Origin: an uncultured Pelagibacteraceae bacterium
GTDB lineage: Bacteria > Pseudomonadota > Alphaproteobacteria > Pelagibacterales > Pelagibacteraceae
DNA: 64,000 nt
Assembly (NCBI GenBank): GCA_902595125.1
Contig: CACJOY010000003.1
Location: 62,001-126,000, forward strand
Direction: 5' to 3'
Shown: one piece after another, positions 49,740 through 58,612 of the stretch
How positions within the stretch are numbered: position 1 is the first letter of the stretch
Layout: the number at the start of each line of letters is the position of its first letter
The notes under the pieces: generated by a model
Databases searched by the model: none
What the model saw: only the letters and a program-made list of their open reading frames with translations
Told to the model about the DNA's origin: nothing
Translations under genes and position numbers: made by a program

Positions 49740-51213
49740 TCGGCTTCATATCAAAAGCGATACTTAGCCTCTCTTTATTCATATCAAAAGGAATTACTCT
49801 GTGTGGCAAAGATGATGGAAATAGTAACAAATCTCCAGGTTTTATTCTTAAAGTTTTTTTATTCTGATTTTTTTTAAGTAAAGGTAAATTTTTAAATCTA
49901 GAGCTCAATTCTATGTCTCCCTTTACATTTTTTTTATCTTCAGGTCTCTTGACATAAAAAACACCACTCAACCAACCATCATGAATATGACTTGTTACTT
50001 CACCACCTTTTTTTAGACTTATGAACCAAGCATTTAAATTATACTTATTTGGAAATTTATTTATCATGAGATTTCTTTTATTAAAAAAATTTTTTTTGTA
50101 ATTATTTATATTTTTTTTTATAATTTTCTTTAAATTATCAATATTTTTAGTTTTACTCTCAAATAAATTTCCTATTGATTTATGTCCTATTACAACTGGT
50201 GTATATAATTTATTTCTATTCTTTTTTATTTCCTTTTCTATCATTTTCAAATTTTTAAAGTTAAAATTACTTCTATTAAGAATATTAGTTTTATAAATAT
50301 AATCCAAAGGATTGTCACAAAAACTATATGGGTTTTTCAAATTCCACTGTTCAGAGGCAAAATTTGAAATCGCTAAACAATTAAAGTCTATTTTTTTTTG
50401 GTTTTTTACTTTTTTTAAGAGCTTAAAAAACTTTTTTTTTTCATTTAAAAGATAATATATTTCTAAAATTTTATTGTTATATTTATTTGTTTTGTCTAAT
50501 TTATTGGCAAGGTGGAAATAATTTGCTGATTTTTCATATTGTTTTTTTTCTAAATAACATCTAGCTAAATTAAAATACGGGTTCTCATAATCAGCATTTA
50601 ATTTAAACAATGAAACAAAATTTGATTTTTGTTTGATTATTTTTTTTAAATTTTTCTGAACAAATAGTCTTAAACTATTTTTTTTTCTTTTATTAAATTC
50701 ATTTAATATTTCATTGAGAAATGTAATCAATATTTCAATTCTATTATATAGTTCTGCAAAATGTGGTCTGCCGATTGTTACAATTTGTCTCAAAGAAATC
50801 TTCGCCCTAAACTCTTCAATTTCACTAATGATTTTATTTAAATTTAAATATTTATTTTTTTGATATTTTGAAATTTGCTTAGAGAATTTTTGAATACTAT
50901 CTTTCAAATCTAATTCATTTTTTTTGAATTTCAAACTCTTTTTATAATATTTTATTGCTTTATCAGTTTTCTTAAGATTGTAAAAATTATTACCAAAATT
51001 ATTGTATGCAAATCTTGATGATGGCAATTTCTTTAAAATTTTTCTACTATATTTCTCAATATTTTTTAAATTTTTATCTTTTAGATTTAATGATGATAGT
51101 ATTAAATAATCTTCCCAAGTTAATGATTTCTTTTTATCACTTAATAACTTCTTTACTTTGCTGTATTTTTCCTGTTTACAATAATTTACCAAACTATAGA
51201 CAATTTTATTCAT
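49732..51213 (-). CDS. TPR-repeat protein with C-terminal 2OG-Fe(II) oxygenase domain
   Basis: 493 residues. The N-terminal about 270 residues are helical TPR-like repeats (SSRFAYNNFGNNFYNLKKTD, KAIKYYKKSLKFKKN; NPYFNLARCYLEKKQYEKSA, NYFHLANKLDKTNKYN). The C-terminal domain has NLNAWFISLKKGGEVTSHIH (metal His), DGWLSGVFYVKRPED, LRIKPGDLLLFPSSLPHRVI and ERLSIAFDMKP, the double-stranded beta-helix putative 2OG-Fe(II) oxygenase family. Such TPR-oxygenase fusions are known from marine bacteria and may hydroxylate a protein or metabolite; the substrate is unknown. It is divergent from the 51289 gene (75 nt). Confidence 0.83.
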   Translation of the reverse strand: MNKIVYSLVNYCKQEKYSKVKKLLSDKKKSLTWEDYLILSSLNLKDKNLKNIEKYSRKILKKLPSSRFAYNNFGNNFYNLKKTDKAIKYYKKSLKFKKNELDLKDSIQKFSKQISKYQKNKYLNLNKIISEIEEFRAKISLRQIVTIGRPHFAELYNRIEILITFLNEILNEFNKRKKNSLRLFVQKNLKKIIKQKSNFVSLFKLNADYENPYFNLARCYLEKKQYEKSANYFHLANKLDKTNKYNNKILEIYYLLNEKKKFFKLLKKVKNQKKIDFNCLAISNFASEQWNLKNPYSFCDNPLDYIYKTNILNRSNFNFKNLKMIEKEIKKNRNKLYTPVVIGHKSIGNLFESKTKNIDNLKKIIKKNINNYKKNFFNKRNLMINKFPNKYNLNAWFISLKKGGEVTSHIHDGWLSGVFYVKRPEDKKNVKGDIELSSRFKNLPLLKKNQNKKTLRIKPGDLLLFPSSLPHRVIPFDMNKERLSIAFDMKPII

Positions 51214-51288
51214 TAGTTTAAATATAATAATACAATTAATTTAACATTAAAAGTTTGAATTAAATCTGATTTTTATCTTAAAGAAGAA

Positions 51289-52494
51289 ATGTCGCAAAAT
51301 AAAATTATTGGTATTTTAACTACATCAGAAGATTACAAAAGCGTTATAAAGTTAAATTCAACGATTTATAATAAACTAGCAAAAAAATATGGAAAACTTT
51401 ATATAATTAACTTAAATAATCTTCTTTTATTTAATCAAAATAAAAAAAAAGATAGATCATCTAATTTAAATTCAGATATAAAAATTTTTAAACCTAAAAA
51501 TTCTTTGGAACTTGTATCATTCTGTAAGAATAAAAAACTAATAGCATTCAATGGTTTGGGTAAAGATATTAATACATTTAAAATTCATTATGCTTTATCT
51601 AAAGTAGATATGGTTCAAATTTTACTGATGAATATAGGATATTTGAGTAATGAAATAATTATAAATGTTAATAATATAAGCAACTTTACCTCTAGTTTAT
51701 ATTTTAAACTTAATAGAAAAATATCTAGATTCTTATTCAGAATTGCAACTTTATTAAATATTTTTCCAAAAATTGATTATTATTTTGACTCATCTTACCC
51801 AATTATAAATAATTTAAATAATAGTTTAATTAAGAAAATAGAAAGAAAATTTAAATTTTTAAAGATATCATACTTTAAAAAAGCTAAACTAATTAATAGC
51901 AGATCATTTGATGATCTATATAATTTTTCAAAAAATTATAATAAATATTTAGTGTTTGTGGATTCTTTTTTTGATCATCCTGATAGAGTTTTGAGAGAAG
52001 GAAATATTAACAAAAAAGTGGTTATAGATTATTATAATAAGTTAAGTTTTTTTTTAAGTAAATTGAGTAAATTATATAAAAAAAAGGTTGTAATTTGTAT
52101 ACATCCTAAGAATACTAATCCTTTAATTAAAAAACATTTATCAAAATTTTCAATCGTAAAACATCGAACAAGTGAAATGATTAAAAATTCTCACATAGTT
52201 ATATTTCACGAATCAAGTGCTGCGCTTGACGCTGTATTATTAAAAAAGAATATCATTAATTTACAATCTAAACTTTTAGGAAATTATTTATCAAAAAGAT
52301 CACTAATGTATTCACATGAATTGGGAGTTTTTACCTATGATTTAGATAAAGATGAAAATTTGATTAAAAAATATTTTGATAAAAATTTAAAAAAATCAAA
52401 AAAAAATTATTATAAGTATATAAATGAATATTTAAATCCAGACGGAAAACAACCAGGTTTTGTAAAAATAATGAATATTATAAATAAAATTTAA
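51289..52494 (+). CDS. capsule/GT-B-like protein of unknown function
   Basis: 401 residues, no membrane segment. The C-terminal half shows KKKVVICIHPKNTNPLIKKH, HRTSEMIKNSHIVIFHESSA, ALDAVLLKKNIINLQSKLLG and ELGVFTYDLDKDE, resembling the nucleotide-sugar-binding half of capsule-synthesis GT-B proteins (His-Pro plus Ser-Ser-Ala-x-x-Asp pattern). The N-terminal half is unassigned. It may transfer a sugar or glycerol-phosphate. It is convergent with the next gene through TTAA at 52491-52494. Confidence 0.68.
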   Translation: MSQNKIIGILTTSEDYKSVIKLNSTIYNKLAKKYGKLYIINLNNLLLFNQNKKKDRSSNLNSDIKIFKPKNSLELVSFCKNKKLIAFNGLGKDINTFKIHYALSKVDMVQILLMNIGYLSNEIIINVNNISNFTSSLYFKLNRKISRFLFRIATLLNIFPKIDYYFDSSYPIINNLNNSLIKKIERKFKFLKISYFKKAKLINSRSFDDLYNFSKNYNKYLVFVDSFFDHPDRVLREGNINKKVVIDYYNKLSFFLSKLSKLYKKKVVICIHPKNTNPLIKKHLSKFSIVKHRTSEMIKNSHIVIFHESSAALDAVLLKKNIINLQSKLLGNYLSKRSLMYSHELGVFTYDLDKDENLIKKYFDKNLKKSKKNYYKYINEYLNPDGKQPGFVKIMNIINKI

Positions 52495-54176
52495 ATATAA
52501 TTCTTATTTATACAATGCTTTAATTTTTTTTTAATTTGATGTCTAAATGTTTTATAAAATTCGTCTTTGTGTAAAAAGCCTGATTTATAAATATCAGTTT
52601 TTCTAAAATTCCTAATATAATCTTCCCAATAGTTGTCAGAATTTGTATCCTCATAAACATGGTCTAGTGTGGCAAGATCAATCTTGGTCTTTGTGAAATT
52701 ATTTTCTAAAAAAATGAATATCTTAGCATTGTTAGATACTTTTTTTTTCAATTTTTTTATTTTATGACTAATCATTATTATTTTCTTTAATTCTTTTGTT
52801 GTATGAGTTTCGTAAGCAATATTAAGTCCATAATAATGAGATTCACTTGAAATTACAGCAGGTATTCCTAATGCTGGATACTCGTAACCTGCAGATCCAT
52901 AATTTGTAAAAATAATATTTACAACTTTATGAAGTTTTTTTCTTCCCCAATTTTCAGGCAAAAATTTAATATTATCTGGATAAATATTTCTCTCAAATAA
53001 GTGTTTTGTTTTGTGTTTACTATCATTTTTTAAATCACTAGGGTGGGATTTAACGATCCAATTTACTTTGTCGTTTTTAGAGGCATAATTTAATACCTCT
53101 TTTAACCAAGTATAATTATCCCTATATATACCCCACTTATTAGTAAATAATCCATCTGTTAAATCATTTGCAAAAATAGCACCTATTGGCTTTGATGCGT
53201 CCCATCTAAAATATTTACAAATGATTTTTTTGTTATAATTCTCGACAAATTTTATATTTTTAATTTTTGCTAGCTTTATTCCCTCTATGTCAATATCTTT
53301 ATCTGGTTGATTTCTTCCTTTTAAACGATCTTCTAATATTTTATTTCCAATTTTAATAGCTTTTGACTTATATCTTTTTTTAATAATATGAAAAAAATTT
53401 TTGTCATATTTCCATCTACTCTCATTAAAATTATTTACACTATTTATATTTCTTACAGATATAATTTTGTTATTCCCAATTCTTGAAATCATTCTTATTT
53501 TTTTTTTTAATGCATAACCCATAAAAATAGCAGGTGGAATAAATTGTGGTTCACTTTGAATAAAATATTTAATATTATTTTTACTTAAAATATTTTTGAA
53601 TTCTTCCCTAAAATGAAGATAAATTGCAAAAGCATTAAAAAACTTCGCATTTATATTATTAAAAGTAGGTACTCGTGAAAATCTAGAAACATGAGAATAA
53701 ATCACTTTTCCAGTTGGAATTCCATCAAGCTTAAATTTTACAAAATCTTCAATATTTTTAAATTTAGAAATTAATAAAAACGATTTCAATTGATAAGTAA
53801 TTCTTTTATAGAAATTCGGTTTAGATTTAAAATATATAAAATTATTTAAACCTTTTGTTAGAAAAAAATTTTTAGAAATGGAATCATTTTCCTCTAATAA
53901 TATGATTATATTTTTTTTTTCAATTTCTGACAAATAAACTGCTAACAGATACTCATATTTTAAATAATCATTTATACCTAAAAAAGATGTGACTAAAATT
54001 TTATCTTTTGTTTTTTTCTTATAAGAAAATTTAGAGAAAATTTTATAATCATTTTTATTTGATTTTAAATCTTTATATTTTGGTTTATGTTTAAGTATTA
54101 AATCTATAAATAACTTAATCTCCTGTTTTATAAAAATAAGAATTATTAAAATTATTATTTTAGTTCTTAATATCAT
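52491..54176 (-). CDS. capsule-synthesis-like glycosyltransferase
   Basis: 561 residues beginning with a hydrophobic N-terminus (ILRTKIIILIILIFIKQEIK), possibly an anchor. The body has KILVTSFLGINDYLKYEYLL, AIYLHFREEFKNILSKNNIK and FIQSEPQFIPPAIFMGYALK, and the C-terminal part has WIVKSHPSDLKND, FLPENWGRKKLHKVVNIIFT and NYGSAGYEYPALGIPAVISS, the HPxD and Gly-x-x-Gly-Tyr-Glu pattern of capsule polysaccharide/Kdo-type GT-B enzymes. It follows the nucleotide-sugar dehydrogenase gene by 23 nt as the last gene of the nonulosonate operon, so it may transfer that sugar. Confidence 0.75.
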   Translation of the reverse strand: MILRTKIIILIILIFIKQEIKLFIDLILKHKPKYKDLKSNKNDYKIFSKFSYKKKTKDKILVTSFLGINDYLKYEYLLAVYLSEIEKKNIIILLEENDSISKNFFLTKGLNNFIYFKSKPNFYKRITYQLKSFLLISKFKNIEDFVKFKLDGIPTGKVIYSHVSRFSRVPTFNNINAKFFNAFAIYLHFREEFKNILSKNNIKYFIQSEPQFIPPAIFMGYALKKKIRMISRIGNNKIISVRNINSVNNFNESRWKYDKNFFHIIKKRYKSKAIKIGNKILEDRLKGRNQPDKDIDIEGIKLAKIKNIKFVENYNKKIICKYFRWDASKPIGAIFANDLTDGLFTNKWGIYRDNYTWLKEVLNYASKNDKVNWIVKSHPSDLKNDSKHKTKHLFERNIYPDNIKFLPENWGRKKLHKVVNIIFTNYGSAGYEYPALGIPAVISSESHYYGLNIAYETHTTKELKKIIMISHKIKKLKKKVSNNAKIFIFLENNFTKTKIDLATLDHVYEDTNSDNYWEDYIRNFRKTDIYKSGFLHKDEFYKTFRHQIKKKLKHCINKNYI

Positions 54177-54199
54177 TTAACAGAATTTTTTTTTTACCA

Positions 54200-55489
54200 T
54201 CAACAGTGTACCACTTTGGGATCATTTATATTTTGAAATACACCTCTTGTGTCAAAAATTATTTTTGAATTTTTTAATATTGATTTATAATTTATATTTC
54301 TATGGTCAGTCGCGATAATAATTGCATTATAGCTTTTTAACTTGATACTGCTAATCTTGGTTAAAGAATGATATGTTTTATTTTTTATATTCAATTTTGA
54401 AATATATGGATCAAAATAATCAATTGAGAATTTTTTCCTTTTTAATTTACTAAAAATTTCAATTGACGGAGACTCACGATAATCATCTACATCTCTCTTA
54501 TACGCCATACCTACAATTAATATCTTTGACTGATTTTTGTTTAATTTTTTTATAATTTTGTCCACTACCCATTTGGTAATATTCAAATTCACATCCCTAG
54601 ATATTCTAATAAAATCACTACTCACTTTTTTTTGGCCTGCTACCCAAGAAATAAATAATGGATCTATTGGAATACAGTGTCCACCTACGCCAGGACCAGG
54701 AGCAAATGGTCTAAATCCGAAGGGTTTTGTAGAAGCAGTTTGAATTATATCAAAAATTTTCAATCCTAGTTTGTCACAAATTATTTTCATTTGATTTACA
54801 AGACCTATGTTTACCGATCTATAGCAGTTTTCAAAAAGTTTTGTAAATTCTGCTGACTCGAGAGATGAAGCTACATATATTTTTTTAAATATCGTACTAT
54901 AAAAAAAACTTAAAATTTTAACACAATTTTTTGAATAGCCTGATATTACCTTAGTTATGTCAGAATAATTAATACTATAATCTTTCCCTGGGCTTACTCT
55001 TTCTGGTGAAAAACAAATAAAAAAGTTTTTTCCTATTTTCAATTTTTTATTTTTTCTTATTGTATTAAATACAATTTCTCTTGTAGCACCAGGATATACC
55101 GTACTTTCTAAAATTAGTATTTGACCTGGTCTGAGATAATTATAAATAGATTTGATAGAATTTTTAACATAAGACATATCTGGCTCTAAATTTTTTTTTA
55201 TTGGTGTTGGAACACAAATAATAATTACGTCACATAAATTGATCTTGCTTACATATTTTAGATTATAAAAAAACTTTTTTTTTGTCTTAGATAATCTTTG
55301 CTTAGTAATTGTGCTTATTGTTGGTAAATTTTTCTTTAATTTCTCAATCTTAAATTTGTCTTTATCAAATCCAAACGTCGTAAATTTTTTTTCATTAATA
55401 CTTAACAAGAGTTCTAAGCCAACATATCCTAAACCAATAATTCCTACTTTTGATTGTTTATTTCTAATTTTATCTTTTATTTTTTTCAT
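54200..55489 (-). CDS. nucleotide-sugar dehydrogenase (WbpA/WecC-like)
   Basis: 429 residues: VGIIGLGYVGLELLLSINEK (Rossmann), IIICVPTPIKKNLEPDMSYV, ILESTVYPGATREIV, FCFSPERVSPG-like segment, AEFTKLFENCYRSVNIGLVN, FAPGPGVGGHCIPIDPLF (catalytic Cys) and GMAYKRDVDDYRESPS. It is in the UDP-N-acetylglucosamine/UDP-N-acetyl-mannosamine 6-dehydrogenase group, making UDP-HexNAc uronic acids by two NAD+-dependent oxidations. With the WbpG/PseA-like protein at the window end, this may yield amidated uronic acids. It is 1 nt downstream of neuB. Confidence 0.9.
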   Translation of the reverse strand: MKKIKDKIRNKQSKVGIIGLGYVGLELLLSINEKKFTTFGFDKDKFKIEKLKKNLPTISTITKQRLSKTKKKFFYNLKYVSKINLCDVIIICVPTPIKKNLEPDMSYVKNSIKSIYNYLRPGQILILESTVYPGATREIVFNTIRKNKKLKIGKNFFICFSPERVSPGKDYSINYSDITKVISGYSKNCVKILSFFYSTIFKKIYVASSLESAEFTKLFENCYRSVNIGLVNQMKIICDKLGLKIFDIIQTASTKPFGFRPFAPGPGVGGHCIPIDPLFISWVAGQKKVSSDFIRISRDVNLNITKWVVDKIIKKLNKNQSKILIVGMAYKRDVDDYRESPSIEIFSKLKRKKFSIDYFDPYISKLNIKNKTYHSLTKISSIKLKSYNAIIIATDHRNINYKSILKNSKIIFDTRGVFQNINDPKVVHC

Positions 55490-55490
55490 T

Positions 55491-56501
55491 TTATCTAAAT
55501 TTGTTCAGATCTATTTTTGACCCAGTCTTGATCGCTTTTTTTAATTTTTTTTTTTTGATACTATCAAAGTCAAGTTCAATAGAACTTGGACCAGGTCTTA
55601 AGAATTTTATATTTTGAAATAAGATCTTAGAATTTTGTTTCATTGGTTTGATTGCGTAAATTGCTCTTCTTGTTTCTTTCTGGTTTTGGATTTCTATTTT
55701 TTGAACTTTCTTTTCATAATTTCCAAGCAATTTTTCTATTTTTCTAATTGATGAAACTAAAGATTTTAAATCATTATAATCTGCAGAAAGAGCGTGATCT
55801 CTAAAATTTGAATATTTCTTATTGAAAGTAAAATGCTTTTCAATAATTCTTGCTCCTAATCCAGCAGCTACAATACACGCTTCATTACCAAGAGTGTGGT
55901 CAGAATACCCTACTGTTAATCTAAACTTATTTTTTAAATATGGTATCGAAAGTAAATTAGCATAACGATCTTGAACTGGATAACTTGTAACACAATGCAT
56001 AAGAATTAATTTTTTTTTAATGAAATTTAAGTTTTTTTTTTTTTTAACAAATTTTATTATTTTTTTAATTTTTTTGTCATCAGTCATACCTGTAGAAATA
56101 ATAATAGGTTTGTTTAATTTTATTAATTTTTTGATAAGTTCAAAATAATTATTATCTCCTGATGCAATCTTAATTACTGGACATAATTTTCCTACAAAAG
56201 TTGCACTATCTAAGTCTAAAGGAGTTGAAAAAAAAATCATTTTCTTTTTTAAAGCATGATCTCTTAAATTTTTAAACTGAGTAAAGGATAGTTGAAATTT
56301 TTTCATCCTATTAAATCTATCCATATTTTTTTTTAAAATGAAATCTTCTACTTTATATGTTTGAAATTTAACAGCATTAGCACCCGCTTTATGCGCAAGA
56401 TCGATCATTTTTTTTGCTAGATGAAAATTACCTTCGTGATTATTACCGATCTCAGCAACAATCAAAACTTTTTTATTGGTATCAAAGCCATTAATAATCA
56501 T
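55491..56501 (-). CDS. neuB: NeuB-type nonulosonic acid synthase
   Basis: 336 residues. The N-terminal TIM-barrel has KVLIVAEIGNNHEGNFHLAK, NAVKFQTYKVEDFI, IFFSTPLDLDSATFVGKL, KIASGDNNYFELIKKL, IIISTGMTD, LMHCVTSYPVQ and FRLTVGYSDHTLGNEACIVA; the C-terminal SAF antifreeze-like domain has RRAIYAIKPMKQNSKILF with NIKFLRPG. It condenses PEP with an N-acyl hexosamine to form a sialic-, legionaminic- or pseudaminic-acid-type sugar; which one cannot be told. A T14 tract (A14 in the coding strand) at 56032-56045 encodes Lys. It overlaps the upstream SDR gene by 4 nt. Confidence 0.9.
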   Translation of the reverse strand: MIINGFDTNKKVLIVAEIGNNHEGNFHLAKKMIDLAHKAGANAVKFQTYKVEDFILKKNMDRFNRMKKFQLSFTQFKNLRDHALKKKMIFFSTPLDLDSATFVGKLCPVIKIASGDNNYFELIKKLIKLNKPIIISTGMTDDKKIKKIIKFVKKKKNLNFIKKKLILMHCVTSYPVQDRYANLLSIPYLKNKFRLTVGYSDHTLGNEACIVAAGLGARIIEKHFTFNKKYSNFRDHALSADYNDLKSLVSSIRKIEKLLGNYEKKVQKIEIQNQKETRRAIYAIKPMKQNSKILFQNIKFLRPGPSSIELDFDSIKKKKLKKAIKTGSKIDLNKFR

Positions 56502-57499
56502 TTAATTGTATGCCAAAAATCTTTGTACCACTTAATATACTTTTTATAACCAATTTCTAAGGGATATTTAGACTCATAGTTTAAAAGTTTTTTTGCTTTA
56601 TCATTATTTAAAGTGCCTCTTTCTGGCATCAACTTATCCTTTTCTTTATATTTTACATTAACACCCTTAAATTCATCTTTTATTATGTCAATCATTTCGC
56701 TTATCTTTCTAGAATTTCCAAAAGTAATATTAAATGTTTGGTTAATAGCCTCTTTATTTTCACATGCCAAACTGATTCCGTGCATTAAATCATCTATATA
56801 TGTAAAATCCAATTTTTCACTTCCATCTCCATTTATCTCTATATCCATACCCTGAATTGCATTCTCAATAAAAATTTGTCCCACTCTTCTACTTACACAT
56901 CTTTCACCATATAAAGCAGATGGTCGAATTATAGTATAAGGAACATCAAAAACTTGGTTGTATGATTTTACAATAAGCTCACCAGAGTATTTTAGTGTAC
57001 CGTATATACCTAATGGATTACAAGCTGTTTTCTCATCAACTTGTTTTGAATTAAAATTTCCATAAACCATGCTTGAAGATAAGTATATTAAATGTATTTT
57101 TTTTGACCTACAAAAATCTAAGGTATTTTCAAGTGTTCTTAAACTGTGATCAAATGTACTATGGGGGTCTTTGTTTGATTTATTTGCATGTGATACCGCT
57201 GCTAAATGGATAATTATATCTGGATTTATTTCATCATACAATCTACATATAGCATGGTAATCTCTAGCATCTTGAATAGTTAATTTAATTTTATTTTTTT
57301 GAATAATATCTAATCTATTATTTAATATTGAATTATATAATTTTTTATTTTTTACTTCATCATTTGTAAAAGACAAAAGATTATTGACTGCTAAACTGTC
57401 AACAATATATGGCTCGTGCCCTTTATTTTTGAGATAAATTGATAAATTATGACCAATAAATCCTGAGCCACCAACTAATAAAATTTTTTTATTTTTCAT
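56498..57499 (-). CDS. NAD-dependent epimerase/dehydratase (extended SDR)
   Basis: 333 residues: KILLVGGSGFIGHNLSIYLK, PDIIIHLAAVSHANKSNKDP, LIYLSSSMVYGNFNSKQVDE, GIYGTLKYSGELIVKSYNQV (Tyr-x3-Lys), YTIIRPSALYGERCVSRRVG and DGSEKLDFTYIDDLMHGISL. It is in the UDP-glucose 4-epimerase-like group. Between NeuB and the DegT aminotransferase it probably makes or epimerises the 4-keto or C2 precursor of the nonulosonate. It overlaps neuB by 4 nt and the aminotransferase by 4 nt. Confidence 0.85.
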   Translation of the reverse strand: MKNKKILLVGGSGFIGHNLSIYLKNKGHEPYIVDSLAVNNLLSFTNDEVKNKKLYNSILNNRLDIIQKNKIKLTIQDARDYHAICRLYDEINPDIIIHLAAVSHANKSNKDPHSTFDHSLRTLENTLDFCRSKKIHLIYLSSSMVYGNFNSKQVDEKTACNPLGIYGTLKYSGELIVKSYNQVFDVPYTIIRPSALYGERCVSRRVGQIFIENAIQGMDIEINGDGSEKLDFTYIDDLMHGISLACENKEAINQTFNITFGNSRKISEMIDIIKDEFKGVNVKYKEKDKLMPERGTLNNDKAKKLLNYESKYPLEIGYKKYIKWYKDFWHTIK

Positions 57500-58611
57500 T
57501 TTTTTGATAACTGATTAATCTTTGAACAAATATATTCAACTTCTAAATTACTTAATTTAGGATAATTTGGTAAAGAAATATTGGATTTAGCATATATTAA
57601 CGAATTTTTATTTAAATTCAATTTTAACTTATATTTTTTTTTGTAAAAACTCATTTTTGATAAAGGAGTTGCGTAATGAATGCTTGTAAAAATTTTATTT
57701 TTTTTTAAAAATTTTAATACATTATCTCTATTTTTACATAATATGGGAAATATAAAATATGAGTTATCATTTGAATATTTTGGAAATTTAATATTTTTTG
57801 TTTTGAGTAATAATTTATTAAATTTCTTCGCAATTTTCTTTCTTTTAATTAAATTTTTTTTATATCTTTTTAATTGAAAAAATCCTAGTGCAGCTTGAAA
57901 GTCAGTCATCCTATAATTGTATCCAAGGCTTTTAACATCGTATACTCCGGCTTTTTTTCTTTCTTTTAAATCTTTATCTATGCCAAAAGCTTTTAATCTT
58001 TTAATTTTCAAAAAAATTTGTTTATCATTAGTAATTACAGCTCCACCTTCTCCTGTAGCAATTTGCTTTGTTGGATAGAACGAAAAACAACCAGTCTGAC
58101 CATAGTTACCGACATGCTTTCTTTTATATGTTGAGCCTAGGGCATGTGCACAGTCTTCGATTAGCTTAATTCTTTTTACTTTACAAAATTTGGTTATCTC
58201 TTCAATTTGACATGGTATACCACTCATATGAACTAAGATTATACCCTTAGTTTTATTAGTTATTTTTCTTTTTATATAATTCAAATTTGTATTTCCAGTA
58301 ATTGGGTCAACATCTGCAAAAACAGCTTTTGCACCTGTATACTCAACAGCGTGTGCTGTAGCAGTATGTGTCATATCTGGAACTATGATTTCATCCCCCT
58401 TTTTAAAACCCATTGCTAAACAAGATAAATGCAATCCTGCAGTGCAACTCGACACTAAAATAGAATATTTTGCTTTTGTATATTTTCTTAACTCTTTTTC
58501 AAATAAATCTGTATATTTTCCATGTGTTAACCAGCCACTTTTTATTATTTTTGAAACTTCTTTAATATCTAAAGGTAATATATTTTGTTTAGAGAATTCA
58601 ACTTTTTTCAT
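57496..58611 (-). CDS. DegT/DnrJ/EryC1 aminotransferase (LegC/PseC-like)
   Basis: 371 residues: VSKIIKSGWLTHGKYTDLFE, ILVSSCTAGLHLSCLAMGFK, EIIVPDMTHTATAHAVEYTG, AVFADVDPITGN, LIEDCAHALGSTYKRKHVGN, FSFYPTKQIATGEGGAVITN (PLP Lys) and LGYNYRMTDFQAALG. It aminates a keto sugar before the NeuB step. It is clearly different from the perosamine-synthase-like gene at 35625 in the active-site segment (PTKQIATGEGGA versus ANKHITTGEGGM). Translationally linked to the SDR (4-nt overlap) and 1 nt downstream of the oxidoreductase gene. Confidence 0.9.
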   Translation of the reverse strand: MKKVEFSKQNILPLDIKEVSKIIKSGWLTHGKYTDLFEKELRKYTKAKYSILVSSCTAGLHLSCLAMGFKKGDEIIVPDMTHTATAHAVEYTGAKAVFADVDPITGNTNLNYIKRKITNKTKGIILVHMSGIPCQIEEITKFCKVKRIKLIEDCAHALGSTYKRKHVGNYGQTGCFSFYPTKQIATGEGGAVITNDKQIFLKIKRLKAFGIDKDLKERKKAGVYDVKSLGYNYRMTDFQAALGFFQLKRYKKNLIKRKKIAKKFNKLLLKTKNIKFPKYSNDNSYFIFPILCKNRDNVLKFLKKNKIFTSIHYATPLSKMSFYKKKYKLKLNLNKNSLIYAKSNISLPNYPKLSNLEVEYICSKINQLSKK

Positions 58612-58612
58612 A

